A stretch of 64,000 bases of DNA from Rhizobium aethiopicum (lineage in GTDB: Bacteria > Pseudomonadota > Alphaproteobacteria > Rhizobiales > Rhizobiaceae). The stretch is taken from contig NZ_JACIFV010000002.1 of NCBI RefSeq assembly GCF_014197535.1, forward strand, positions 124,001-188,000, read 5' to 3'. Below are positions 54,472-63,431 of this stretch, in pieces (the stretch's first letter is position 1; every line of letters begins with the position of its first letter). A model generated the notes under the pieces. The model had not been told where the DNA came from, did no database searches, and worked only from the letters and a program-made list of their open reading frames with translations. The position numbers and the translations under genes were made by a program.

Positions 54472-55428
54472 ATGAGAAACATAGTTTATTGGATTCTCTC
54501 TGCGTTTCTGACCCTGGCCATTGCGGTCGTGTCGCTGCGTTATCTCACGAACTTCTGGCTGCTCTCCTTCATCTACAGCTTTCAGATCCATCTCTGCCTC
54601 ACATTCGCTGCTGCCAGCCTCGTCATCCTGGCTGTCAGAAGACATGCCTACGGCTTTGTCCTTCTGCTTGTCTCGCTGTTCCTCACGGCGCACGGCGTTA
54701 TCATGCTGCGTGAATTTGCGGAGGACGACAGGGGAACGGGAACGGCGCCGCTTTTCCGGCTGATGTCGTTCAACGTTGCGATCGATAACTGGAAAAATTC
54801 GACCGCCATCGCGGATGTGGTGATCGCTTCGAATGCCGATGTCGTCAATCTGCTCGAAGCCAAGCCGCTGACGTTCCATCTGCAGCGATTGTTCAAGGTC
54901 TATCCGTATCATATCGGCTGCGACAACGGCAAAGACAGCTGCGATACGCTGGTGCTGTCCAAACGCCCGTTCGTGACCCGCCGGGTCGCGAGCATCGGCA
55001 GCTTGCGGAAAGACAGGCTGGTCGCAGCGAGCGTCGATTTTGGTGGGCAAACCGTCAATCTCGTATCGGCCCATCTGACCAAACCCTATTTCGACGATTA
55101 CCAGATGGAAGAGTTGGAAGATCTCAGCAGAGCGCTTGATGCGATCTCAGGTCCGCTGGTGCTGTCCGGCGATTTCAATTCGTCGTCGATCGCCCCCAGC
55201 ATTCAGCTTCTCCTGCGCAAGCAGAAGCTGAAGACTATGGCGCCAGAACCGGCGACATGGCCGATCGCCGCCGGTCGGTTCGGGATCGCCATCGATCACA
55301 TATTCGCGCGCGCGCCGCTTCACCTGACGTCGTTGAAACGCCTCGACGACAATCTCGGCTCCAACCATTCAGGGCTGATCGCCGAATTCGTTGTCGACAA
55401 GAGCGGTGAGACGGCGCCGGCAAGATAA
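54472..55428 (+). CDS. Membrane-anchored endonuclease/exonuclease/phosphatase-family protein
   Basis: 318 residues. Three hydrophobic segments (about 5-85) precede an EEP domain: 'RLMSFNVAIDN', 'VVNLLEAKP', 'LVSAHLTKPY', 'VLSGDFNSSS', 'IDHIFAR', 'GSNHSGLIAEF'. All the catalytic Asn, Glu, His, Asp-x-Asn, and Asp-His residues are visible. The substrate (phosphodiester lipid, nucleic acid or sugar phosphate) is unknown; the catalytic domain should face the periplasm. Confidence 0.82.
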   Translation: MRNIVYWILSAFLTLAIAVVSLRYLTNFWLLSFIYSFQIHLCLTFAAASLVILAVRRHAYGFVLLLVSLFLTAHGVIMLREFAEDDRGTGTAPLFRLMSFNVAIDNWKNSTAIADVVIASNADVVNLLEAKPLTFHLQRLFKVYPYHIGCDNGKDSCDTLVLSKRPFVTRRVASIGSLRKDRLVAASVDFGGQTVNLVSAHLTKPYFDDYQMEELEDLSRALDAISGPLVLSGDFNSSSIAPSIQLLLRKQKLKTMAPEPATWPIAAGRFGIAIDHIFARAPLHLTSLKRLDDNLGSNHSGLIAEFVVDKSGETAPAR

Positions 55429-55453
55429 ACAGGCAAGATAAGCCGGGCCGAAA

Positions 55454-55759
55454 TCAGAATCTGGTTCGGCCGCCCTTGCGGTCGATCATCTGAAAATTCT
55501 TGCCGTCAGTCTTTACGTTGACGCAGTCGGTCGACTTGTCGGGAAACCGGACACAGACCTCGCCATTGTTGATCTTGTAGCCATTCTTGCTGCCCTCACG
55601 ATATTCATAGCCGTTGCTGCTTTCTTTCAGCTCCGACGTGCCGGGCAGATGCTGGCGGATTTCCGCCTCGCTTGCGGCGCGCATGTTCGCCGTCTGGGCA
55701 AAGGCGATTGCCGGCAGCAGGATTGAAAGAGATCCGGCGAGGGCGGGCAGGGTACGCAT
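55454..55759 (-). CDS. Small secreted protein, unknown function
   Basis: 101 residues with a signal peptide (about 1-22, cleavage near AFAQ). The mature region has 'NGYEYREGSKNGYKINNGEVCVRFPDKSTDCVN', a pattern seen in small rhizobial periplasmic proteins (two Cys, likely a disulfide). No function known. Confidence 0.7.
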   Translation of the reverse strand: MRTLPALAGSLSILLPAIAFAQTANMRAASEAEIRQHLPGTSELKESSNGYEYREGSKNGYKINNGEVCVRFPDKSTDCVNVKTDGKNFQMIDRKGGRTRF

Positions 55760-55841
55760 CAGAGGACATCTCCTGTCAGGTCTGTCGGCTCATTCATTCT
55801 ACGAGAATCCCGCAAGGGAATTCAACAGGGATGGTGGGCAT

Positions 55842-55886
55842 GCCGGAACGGCCGGCGGGCTGACCTGGCCCGCCGGCCGTTCCGGC
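55842..55886 (-). terminator. Perfect 19-bp hairpin after noeJ
   Basis: Arms 55842-55860 and 55868-55886 are exact complements over 19 bp with a 7-nt loop (TGACCTG). It begins 8 bp after the noeJ stop. There is no T-run, so it may act as an mRNA 3' stabiliser rather than a classical terminator. Confidence 0.6.
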
Positions 55887-55893
55887 GCTTGGC

Positions 55894-57321
55894 TTACGTT
55901 CTTCCGAATTCGTCGACGATGCGGATGATATCGTCCTCGCCGAGATAGGAGCCCGTCTGAACCTCGATGAGCTCGAGGACGATCTTGCCGGGGTTGGCGA
56001 GACGATGGACTTCCCCGAGTGGGATATAGACGCTTTCGTTCTCGCGCAGCATCTGCACATTGTCGCCGATCGTCACCTCGGCCGTTCCCTTTACGACGAC
56101 CCAGTGCTCGGAGCGATGGTGGTGTTTTTGCAGCGAAAGCTTCTTGCCCGGCGTGACGAAGATGCGCTTCACCTGAAAGCGGTCGCCGTTGAAGATAGAG
56201 GTATAGCCGCCCCACGGTCGGTACGATGTCGGATGCGTTTCGGCGAATTTTGCCGTCGCCGAGGAGGAGGCCAGCATCTTGACCAACTGCCCGACATTCT
56301 GGCTGTCCTTCAGCGGTCCGACATAGACGGCGTCTTCGCTGGCGATGACGGCGACATCCTCCATGCCTTGGACGGCAAGGTGCACGCCATGCGTCATGAC
56401 CAGCGAGTTGCGGGTGTTGACGACGGTCGTGTTGGCGGCGGCGACATTGCCGTTATCGTCGCGTTTGCCCGATTTCCAAACGGCATCCCAGCTTCCCATG
56501 TCCGACCACCGAAATGGCGAGGGGACGACCGCGGCCTTCGAGGTCTTTTCCATGACCGCATAATCGATCGATATATCCGGGCTCTTGGCGAAATGGTCGG
56601 CATCGAGGCGGGTGAAGTCGAGATCGCGGCTTGCCTTGGAAACAGCCTTGCTTGCAGCCTTCAGCACCTCGGGCGCATATTCCTGCAGCTCGGCAAGAAG
56701 TTCCGTCACCGGGAACATGAAGATGCCCGAGTTCCAGTAGAAGCCGCCGTCGGCGAGCATCCGCTGGGCTTCATCCAATATCGGCTTCTCGACGAAGCGG
56801 CTCACCTTGTGGGCGCCATTATCAAGCGCATCGCCGATCTCGATATAGCCATAACCCGTCGCCGGCTCGGTCGGGTTGATGCCGAAGGTGACGAGCCTGC
56901 CGTCGGCCGCCGCCTCGCGAGCGATGCGGATACAGTCGAAATAGCTCTTGTCGGCGAGGATTTCATGGTCTGAGGCGAGCATCTGGATGATGGTGCCCTT
57001 GCCAAAGAGGTCAGCGGCAAGCGTCGCGGCGGCAGCGACCGCGGCGGCGGTGTTGCGGGCGACCGGTTCGAGCAGCACGGCGGCGAGCGGGATGGCAAGC
57101 TCGCGCGCCTGCTCGGCGACCAGGAAGCGGAACTCCTCATTGGTGACGACGATCGGAGCTTCATAGAGCTCGGGATCGGAAACGCGTTCGAGCGTTTCCT
57201 GAAACAGCGTCTTATTGCCAACGAATTGGATGAATTGTTTCGGCGCGGTCGCACGGGAAAGCGGCCAGAGCCGCGTGCCTTTGCCGCCGGCCATGATCAC
57301 GGGAACGATTTTCTGCGTCAT
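55894..57321 (-). CDS. noeJ: Mannose-1-phosphate guanylyltransferase / mannose-6-phosphate isomerase
   Basis: 475 residues, bifunctional type II. N-terminal nucleotidyltransferase 'VIMAGGKGTRLWPLSRATAPKQF' and 'FVEKP'. The C-terminal cupin isomerase has 'LSLQKHHHRSEHWVVVKGTAEV' and 'VYIPLGEVHRLANPG'. Makes GDP-mannose for O-antigen/fucose. In one operon with the phosphomannomutase gene upstream (40-bp gap). Confidence 0.92.
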   Translation of the reverse strand: MTQKIVPVIMAGGKGTRLWPLSRATAPKQFIQFVGNKTLFQETLERVSDPELYEAPIVVTNEEFRFLVAEQARELAIPLAAVLLEPVARNTAAAVAAAATLAADLFGKGTIIQMLASDHEILADKSYFDCIRIAREAAADGRLVTFGINPTEPATGYGYIEIGDALDNGAHKVSRFVEKPILDEAQRMLADGGFYWNSGIFMFPVTELLAELQEYAPEVLKAASKAVSKASRDLDFTRLDADHFAKSPDISIDYAVMEKTSKAAVVPSPFRWSDMGSWDAVWKSGKRDDNGNVAAANTTVVNTRNSLVMTHGVHLAVQGMEDVAVIASEDAVYVGPLKDSQNVGQLVKMLASSSATAKFAETHPTSYRPWGGYTSIFNGDRFQVKRIFVTPGKKLSLQKHHHRSEHWVVVKGTAEVTIGDNVQMLRENESVYIPLGEVHRLANPGKIVLELIEVQTGSYLGEDDIIRIVDEFGRT

Positions 57322-57361
57322 AGGCGGGTTCCTTGAGATAGACGACCTTAATGGTTGCATG

Positions 57362-58786
57362 TCAGCGGGCTGCTGCCCAGCCTCTTATCCTGTTGAGACC
57401 GGCGTGCAGCAGGTCGAGAGCTGCAGGCTCGCTGCCGGCTTCCACGTAGCAGCGCATTTCCGGCGCATTGCCGGATGGGCGGAAATGGATGATCCGGCCG
57501 TCCGTCAGTGTCACCCGAAGCCCGTCAATATCGGATTTGGTCGCGACAGCGCCGATCGGCTGCAGGAAAGAACGGAGATTTTCATCCGAGGCGCGCAAGT
57601 GTTGCATCAGCGCTGCGCTCGTCTCCACCGGGAAATTCTCCAGACGATCGGCAGCGGCGAAGGGCAGCTTATAGGAGGTCGCAATGGCAGAGAGCGGCTG
57701 CCTGCGAGCGGCCGCAAGCGACAGGACTGCGAGCATCGGAATAAAACAATCGCGCGTCGGCAGGGCGCGGACGTTCTGCCCGTTGACATCGAAAGGGCTG
57801 GCGGTCAGCAAACCGCCATTGGCTTCAAAGCCCATGACGCGATCGTTGCCGGCGGCCACGGCCTCTTCCATGCCTGTTATGACGAAGGGAGAGCCGACAC
57901 GGGTGCGCTTGACGGCGAAGGAGCCTGCGACCTCGATGCCGGAATTGGAGGTGACGGGCGTCACCACTATGCGAGCTCCCAAGAAATTGGCTGCCATAAG
58001 GCCGAGGAGGTCGCCGCGCAGCGGCGCACCGGTTTCATCCGCGACAAGGGGGCGGTCGCCGTCGCCATCGGTCGAAACGATCGCATCGAGCTGGTGCTCG
58101 GACACCCAGCGTTTCATCAGCGTGATCGTCTCGTCGGACACGGCTTCGGTGTCGACGGGAATGAAACTCTCCGAGCGTCCGAGAGCGATGATCTCGGCAC
58201 CGTAATGGGTGAGAACGTCGACCATCAGGTCGCGCGCGACGGTGCTGTGCTGATAGATGCCGATCTTCAAGCCCGACAGCGCGCCTTTTGGAAGCAGCAT
58301 GGCATTGCGTTCGAAAAAGAGCTGGCGGCAGATCGCTTCATGCTCTTCCATCTTGGCCGGCGCCACGACCGGCGCTTCACCGCTCCGCTCGATTTCGGCT
58401 GCCTCTGCAGTAATGGCTGCCTCGTCCGATTTGTCGATTTCGCCGTCCGGGCGATAAAATTTGATGCCGTTGCGGTCCGCCGGGATGTGCGAGCCCGTAA
58501 TCATCAGGCATGCAGCCTTGCGTTCGAGGCCATAAAGGGCAAGGGCCGGTGTCGGCACATTGCCGCAATCGAAGATCCGGAAGCCGAGCGCCGTCAGCGC
58601 GCCGGCGCAATTCGCCGAGATTTCAGGGCTTGAATCGCGAAAGTCGCGGCCGATCAGAATAACGTCGCCCGCCTGCGCCCTGCCGGTCCGCAGCAGATAT
58701 TTGCCGAACGCGGCGGCGTAAAGGGCGGAAGCGCGTCCCTTGAGATCGACTGAAAGTCCGCGAAGGCCGCTCGTGCCGAATTTCAT
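57362..58786 (-). CDS. noeK: Phosphomannomutase
   Basis: 474 residues, alpha-D-phosphohexomutase. N-terminal 'MKFGTSGLRG'; phosphoserine loop 'MITGSHIPADRNGIKFY' (TGSH rather than the common TASHN); metal loop 'VSTDGDGDRPL'; C-terminal phosphate site 'FRPSGNAPEMRCYVEA'. Interconverts mannose-6- and mannose-1-phosphate for the next enzyme, NoeJ. The ATG at 58786 fits the family start. Confidence 0.92.
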   Translation of the reverse strand: MKFGTSGLRGLSVDLKGRASALYAAAFGKYLLRTGRAQAGDVILIGRDFRDSSPEISANCAGALTALGFRIFDCGNVPTPALALYGLERKAACLMITGSHIPADRNGIKFYRPDGEIDKSDEAAITAEAAEIERSGEAPVVAPAKMEEHEAICRQLFFERNAMLLPKGALSGLKIGIYQHSTVARDLMVDVLTHYGAEIIALGRSESFIPVDTEAVSDETITLMKRWVSEHQLDAIVSTDGDGDRPLVADETGAPLRGDLLGLMAANFLGARIVVTPVTSNSGIEVAGSFAVKRTRVGSPFVITGMEEAVAAGNDRVMGFEANGGLLTASPFDVNGQNVRALPTRDCFIPMLAVLSLAAARRQPLSAIATSYKLPFAAADRLENFPVETSAALMQHLRASDENLRSFLQPIGAVATKSDIDGLRVTLTDGRIIHFRPSGNAPEMRCYVEAGSEPAALDLLHAGLNRIRGWAAAR

Positions 58787-59016
58787 GTGAAGACATGCCC
58801 CGATTGTCACAATAAGGTTCTACTCACCCCGCCAGTCGGCGTAAATACCGAAGCGGGCATATAGTAAACACCGACGATGACGTCTCGAACAAGCTCTGCA
58901 GCCCGCTGCCGGTTTTCGATGGGCTGAAGCCGCCGCGAGAGCGCAGGCATTGCGACATCAGCCTATTTTGTTAGAACCGTGTGTCCATTGTTTCGTCCTA
59001 TGCCGAAGGGTTCCTG

Positions 59017-59718
59017 ATGAGCGATACATCCGTTAGTCTCGATGAGAGCTGGAAGGCCGCGCTGGCAGGGGAGTTTTCAAGCCCCTATATGCAACAACTC
59101 AAATCCTTCCTCGTCGCGCAGAAACAGGTGGGCAAGCGGATCTTCCCGAAGGGCAGCGAATATTTCCGCGCTCTTGATCTGACGCCGATTGCCAACGTCA
59201 AGGCCGTCATCCTCGGACAGGATCCCTATCACGGACTTGGGCAGGCTCATGGACTATGCTTCAGCGTCCGACCCGGCGTGCGCATACCGCCCTCGCTCGT
59301 CAATATCTACAAGGAGATGGAGACGGATCTCGGCATAACGCCAGCGCGCCATGGTTTTCTCGAACATTGGGCCAGGCAGGGCGTGCTCCTGCTGAACAGC
59401 GTGCTGACGGTCGAGGAGGGCCAAGCGGCGGCCCATCAGGGCAAGGGGTGGGAGCGCTTCACCGATGCCATTATCGGCAAAGTCAATGACGAATGCGAAT
59501 CCGTCGTCTTCATGCTCTGGGGCTCCTATGCCCAGCGCAAGGCCGCATTTGTCGATACGGCGCGGCATCTGGTGCTCAAGGCGCCGCATCCCTCGCCGCT
59601 TTCGGCCCATAACGGCTTCTTTGGCTGCAAACATTTTTCCAAGGCGAATGCCTTCCTCCAGTCCCGCGGCCGGGCGCCGATCGACTGGCAATTGCCGGCA
59701 GATCCTCACGGCGCATGA
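59017..59718 (+). CDS. ung: Uracil-DNA glycosylase, family 1
   Basis: 233 residues. Water-activating motif '[18 protein letters not shown]' and DNA-insertion loop '[13 protein letters not shown]' are both intact. Removes uracil from DNA in base excision repair. ATG 59017 chosen; an upstream GTG (58981) is possible but non-homologous. Confidence 0.95.
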   Translation: MSDTSVSLDESWKAALAGEFSSPYMQQLKSFLVAQKQVGKRIFPKGSEYFRALDLTPIANVKAVILGQDPYHGLGQAHGLCFSVRPGVRIPPSLVNIYKEMETDLGITPARHGFLEHWARQGVLLLNSVLTVEEGQAAAHQGKGWERFTDAIIGKVNDECESVVFMLWGSYAQRKAAFVDTARHLVLKAPHPSPLSAHNGFFGCKHFSKANAFLQSRGRAPIDWQLPADPHGA

Positions 59719-59852
59719 AGTGAACGCGGCCCGATCTTCGTTCACTAATAATAGACAATGCGTTTTGGTCTCAGGGTCTATTCCGGAGGCCGGGTGAGGC
59801 GCATTTATGATCCATCAAAAGCCCGCGAACGGCGGGCAGAAAGGGGTCTCAC

Positions 59853-60785
59853 ATGCTCGATCAGATCAAGGGTCTGCACCACGTCACGTCGATGGCGGAG
59901 GACGCCCGCACCAACAACCAGTTTTTCACCCATGCGCTCGGCCTGCGTCGCGTCAAGAAGACCGTCAATTTCGATGCGCCCGATGTCTATCACCTCTACT
60001 ACGGTGACGAGACCGGTGCGCCCGGCACGATCATGACCTATTTCCCGTTCCCGAAGATGGCGCAGGGCCGGCCCGGGACCGGGGAGGTCGGCACGACGGT
60101 ATTTTCCGTCCCGCAAGACTCACTCGGCTTCTGGAGCGACCGTTTCGCCGCGCTTGGTCTCGGCGGCCTGAAGGCTGAGGAAAGCTTCGGCGAAAAACGT
60201 CTGAACTTCTCCGGGCCGGATGGCGACGGCTTTGCGCTCGTCGAGGTCAAGGACGATGGCCGCCAGCCGTGGACGCATGGCGGCATCAGCGAGGATCACG
60301 CTATTCGCGGCTTCCATTCCGTTGCCTTGCGGCTGAGGGATGAAGGCGCGACGGGCGAACTGCTGAAGTTCATGGGCTACGAAGTCGCCGAGGAAAGGGA
60401 CGGGGTCAAACGGCTGATCAGGCCCGGCGGCAACGGCGCGCACCTCATCGACCTTGAAACCATGCCGAACATTGCCCGCGCACTTCCCGGCGCCGGCTCC
60501 GTCCACCATGTTGCCTTTGCCGTCGAAAATCGCGAAAAGCAGCTCGAAGTGCGCAAGGCGCTGATGGATACGGGCTATCAGGTCACACCTGTCATCGACC
60601 GGGATTATTTCTGGGCGATCTATTTCCGCACGCCGGGCGGTGTTTTGTTCGAGGTCGCGACCAACGAGCCCGGCTTCGACCGTGACGAGGACACGGCTCA
60701 TCTCGGCGAAGCGCTGAAGCTGCCACAGCAGCACGCTCATCTTCGCGCCTTGCTCGAGCAGCATCTGCAGCCGCTCGAAGCGTAA
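59853..60785 (+). CDS. mhqO: Ring-cleaving dioxygenase, MhqO-like
   Basis: 310 residues with two vicinal-oxygen-chelate repeats: 'IKGLHHVTSMAEDARTNNQFFTHALGL' and 'IRGFHSVALRL', with metal residues His-His-Glu ('GSVHHVAFAV', 'VLFEVATNEPGF'). MhqO-type enzymes degrade hydroquinones/catechols. 10 bp upstream of the MhqD-like esterase, as in quinone-detoxification operons. Confidence 0.85.
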   Translation: MLDQIKGLHHVTSMAEDARTNNQFFTHALGLRRVKKTVNFDAPDVYHLYYGDETGAPGTIMTYFPFPKMAQGRPGTGEVGTTVFSVPQDSLGFWSDRFAALGLGGLKAEESFGEKRLNFSGPDGDGFALVEVKDDGRQPWTHGGISEDHAIRGFHSVALRLRDEGATGELLKFMGYEVAEERDGVKRLIRPGGNGAHLIDLETMPNIARALPGAGSVHHVAFAVENREKQLEVRKALMDTGYQVTPVIDRDYFWAIYFRTPGGVLFEVATNEPGFDRDEDTAHLGEALKLPQQHAHLRALLEQHLQPLEA

Positions 60786-60795
60786 GGAGGGCGAA

Positions 60796-61401
60796 ATGAC
60801 CGAAACCGGATATGTGCACCGGCTGCATGCCGGTGCACCTGACAAACCCATTCTGCTCGTGCTGCACGGCACCGGCGGCGATGAAAACCAGTTCTTCGAT
60901 TTCGGCCGACGGCTGCTGCCCGAAGCAACGATTCTTTCGCCGCGCGGCGATGTTTCCGAATACGGCGCGGCGCGGTTCTTCCGCCGCACCGGGGAAGGGG
61001 TCTACGACATGTCCGACCTTTCACGCGCGACGGAGAAGATGGCGGCCTACGTCAAGGCGTTTGCCGATGAATACCGGGCTTCCCAGATTCTCGGCCTGGG
61101 TTTCTCGAACGGCGCAAATATTCTGGCCAATGTGCTGATCGAAAAGGGCATCTTCGACGCGGCGGTTTTGATGCATCCGCTCATTCCGTTTCAGCCCGAG
61201 GCCCGGTCGACGCTCGCGGGAAGAAAGGTGCTGGTGACAGCCGGGCAGCGGGATCCCATCGCTCCGGTCGCGATGACCCAGGCGCTGTCTGCGCACCTGG
61301 AGGGCCGGGGCGCGGAGGTCAGGACGGTCTGGCATGCCGGTGGGCACGAGATCGCGCCATCGGAGATCAATGCGGTTGGCGACTTCCTCGGCGGCTATTG
61401 A
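60796..61401 (+). CDS. mhqD: Alpha/beta hydrolase, MhqD-like esterase
   Basis: 201 residues. Oxyanion block 'LLVLHGTGGDENQFFDFGRRL', nucleophile elbow 'LGLGFSNGANILANVL' (G-F-S-N-G), Asp in 'TAGQRDPIAPV' and His in 'WHAGGHEI'. Carboxylesterase/phospholipase family; partner of the dioxygenase in hydroquinone detoxification. An imperfect GC hairpin follows near 61432-61457. Confidence 0.88.
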   Translation: MTETGYVHRLHAGAPDKPILLVLHGTGGDENQFFDFGRRLLPEATILSPRGDVSEYGAARFFRRTGEGVYDMSDLSRATEKMAAYVKAFADEYRASQILGLGFSNGANILANVLIEKGIFDAAVLMHPLIPFQPEARSTLAGRKVLVTAGQRDPIAPVAMTQALSAHLEGRGAEVRTVWHAGGHEIAPSEINAVGDFLGGY

Positions 61402-61562
61402 TCTGTGCCAGCACAGTGGCCAAGATATTGAGCGGGACCGGCGAATGCCGGCCCCGCAACGTTGCTGAAATGACAATCATGTCGTCGTTGATCGACAGAT
61501 TATCTAAAGCGCGCCGCGATCTTTCAGATTCGCTCCTTGCGCATGTCGTTGCCGCGACATGC

Positions 61563-61805
61563 TTAGGGGCGATGAGGATATTTGCCTCTTATTGCCTTCA
61601 TGTAAAAATTCCCCGGTGATTCTGCCATCGTCAAACCGACGACGACGCCTTTGGGAACACCTTCATATTCTCGTCTCTGGCCGTTGGTCAGATAGACCCG
61701 TAGATGCCGGCTGTCTTCGTCGTAGCTGATCGCCTCGATAAGTTTCGAATCAACCGCAGTTTCCACTTTGCACCCCGCAGTTTTGGATCTGAGCTTCCTG
61801 ATCAA
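61563..61805 (-). CDS. KTSC-domain small protein
   Basis: 80 residues from a TTG (61805); a GTG at 61766 would give 67 residues and is equally possible. Core: 'SKLIEAISYDEDSRHLRVYLTNGQRREYEGVPKGVVVGLTMAESPGNFYMKAIRGKYP', the KTSC fold named after lysyl-tRNA-synthetase C-terminal similarity. Such proteins may bind nucleic acid; the role is unknown. Confidence 0.7.
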   Translation of the reverse strand: MIRKLRSKTAGCKVETAVDSKLIEAISYDEDSRHLRVYLTNGQRREYEGVPKGVVVGLTMAESPGNFYMKAIRGKYPHRP

Positions 61806-62099
61806 ATATTGTCATTCACGCTCGCAGCGCACCATATTTAGGCGGCGTCGCAGGGTCGTCAAGCGTGATCTGCTTTAACGTTCATTTTTTCACAGCGCCT
61901 CTCGCTATAGTTGATTTATGCAGCTTTTTCGGAGGCTTCGCCTGTGGAAAGCCGACGGTTTCGAGTTCTCCCAGCTTTGGAAATGTTGGATGACACAGCT
62001 GAAGGTGAAAGAATCGATCCTGTAGACATAAGCTTAACCGGCAGTTAACCATCATGTGCTAAAATACAACCTAATATTAGTCGCGATGTCTTCTCAACT
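61806..62099. other. Intergenic region before an efflux-protein relic
   Basis: AT-richer stretch of ~290 bp. A 35-codon ORF (61918-62025, plus) has no RBS or homology. No promoter, repeat or RNA is convincing. Confidence 0.35.
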
Positions 62100-62394
62100 A
62101 TGGATAAGTACAGAACGCCGTTCTCCGCGGCAGCCGTTTCGCTATCGCTGGCGAGCTGCGGCGCTTCGCACCCAGGTGAAGATCACGCCGGAGACCCTTG
62201 CGCTTTCAATCGGGAGCTACAAGGATGGCAAATCCTCATTGCTTGATGTGTTGGACGCGCAGCGTTCTGTCACGGCCGCCCAGGCGAGCATGGCGCAGGC
62301 GGTTCAGCAAACGGCGAAGGATCATGTCATTCTGAATATGGCAAACAGGTTCCGGCTACACTGTCGACGCCGCGATCAGGCCAACTTCATATGA
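62100..62394 (+). pseudogene. Relic of an OprM/TolC-family outer-membrane efflux lipoprotein
   Basis: From ATG 62100 the frame reads a lipoprotein signal with lipobox ('AAVSLSLASCGAS'). From about 62170 a different frame carries the C-terminal OprM motif ('GSYKDGKSSLLDVLDAQRSVTAAQASMAQAVQQTAKDHVILN'). The ~400 central residues are missing. It is an internally deleted, frame-shifted remnant. Confidence 0.7.
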
Positions 62395-62465
62395 ACACTG
62401 TGATTCGTGCCGTTGCAGCGATAGATGGGAAATCGATCAACCCGCCACGTGGTCGGGTCTCATAA

Positions 62466-63257
62466 ATGGGTTACATGTCTAATTATCTAGGACGGTGGCG
62501 ACAACAGATACCGATATTGGCCGCCAACCGTAAGCAGCGCGCTCGGCTGAGCTTTGCCGAAGGCGACTTCGCTGCGGTCTACGCCATGAGCGATGTTCAC
62601 GGATGTTACGACGAGCTCGTCGAGGTGCATCGCCGCATCGAGGAGGACGCAGCACGCATTCAGGGGCCGAAACTCATCGTCATGCTCGGCGATTATGTCG
62701 ATCGTGGACCCGATTCGAGCGCAGTTCTGGAGTTCCTGAGCAAGAACCCGCCGCCAGGATTTCAGCGCCTGGTTCTTTGCGGCAATCACGATGCAGAACT
62801 GGTGAAGCTCTATCGCAAACCGGCGGGCATTCTCGAATGGCTGGGTTTCGCCGGGACGGAGACGCTGCACTCCTACGGCATCGATATCGAGCATCTCCTG
62901 CAGTCGGCGGCGGGAAATGAAACGATCGCCCGCGTCATTCGCAATATGATACCCGAGCGGCATATCCAGTTCCTGGAATCGCTGCCGATCATGCTGCGGA
63001 TAGGCAGGGTGGTGTTTGTGCATGCAGGCGTCAGACCCGGCATCGATCTCAAGAAACAAAAAGACAGCGACCTCATGTGGATCCGGCAGCCCTTCCTGGA
63101 CGAGGGGCCACAGCTTCCTGTCCTCGTGATCCACGGACATACTCCGGGGCGAGCCCCGACATTCGGTCCGCAACGCATCGGCATCGACACCGCGGTTTCG
63201 GCGACGGGCCGGCTGACCGTACTGACGATCAAGGGGACGCGGGTAGGGCTGCTTTAG
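62466..63257 (+). CDS. Metallophosphoesterase (Ser/Thr-phosphatase-like)
   Basis: 263 residues. PPP motifs in order: 'AMSDVHGCYDEL' (GDxHG-like, with Ser for Gly), 'MLGDYVDRGPDS', 'LCGNHDAEL' (GNHE-like), 'VFVHAGVRPG' and 'VIHGHTPG'. Two-metal hydrolase, possibly a protein phosphatase or Ap4A-hydrolase. ATG 62466 is followed by another at 62475; either could be the start. Confidence 0.88.
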   Translation: MGYMSNYLGRWRQQIPILAANRKQRARLSFAEGDFAAVYAMSDVHGCYDELVEVHRRIEEDAARIQGPKLIVMLGDYVDRGPDSSAVLEFLSKNPPPGFQRLVLCGNHDAELVKLYRKPAGILEWLGFAGTETLHSYGIDIEHLLQSAAGNETIARVIRNMIPERHIQFLESLPIMLRIGRVVFVHAGVRPGIDLKKQKDSDLMWIRQPFLDEGPQLPVLVIHGHTPGRAPTFGPQRIGIDTAVSATGRLTVLTIKGTRVGLL

Positions 63258-63376
63258 AGCCCTTCGGACGCAAAAAGGACGCGCTGCCCTATCCGTGTCG
63301 TGCTTTCCGAAAATCGATTCCGGCCTTCAAGCCAATGCGCTGGGCGAAGAGAGCGTGGCGCATGCTCCAAAAACAA

Positions 63377-63402
63377 ACGCCGCGGGATTGTGCCCGCGGC
63401 GT
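63377..63402 (-). terminator. Terminator of ugd
   Basis: Perfect 10-bp stem (ACGCCGCGGG / CCCGCGGCGT), 6-nt loop; on the minus strand TTGTTTTTGG follows. It lies 30 bp after the ugd stop. Confidence 0.85.
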
Positions 63403-63431
63403 CAGAAGATTCAGAGAGTTGCCAGGCGCTG

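Noticed and set aside
61918..62025. 35-codon plus ORF
   Set aside because: No RBS, no hydrophobic or known motif, and it lies next to a pseudogene.
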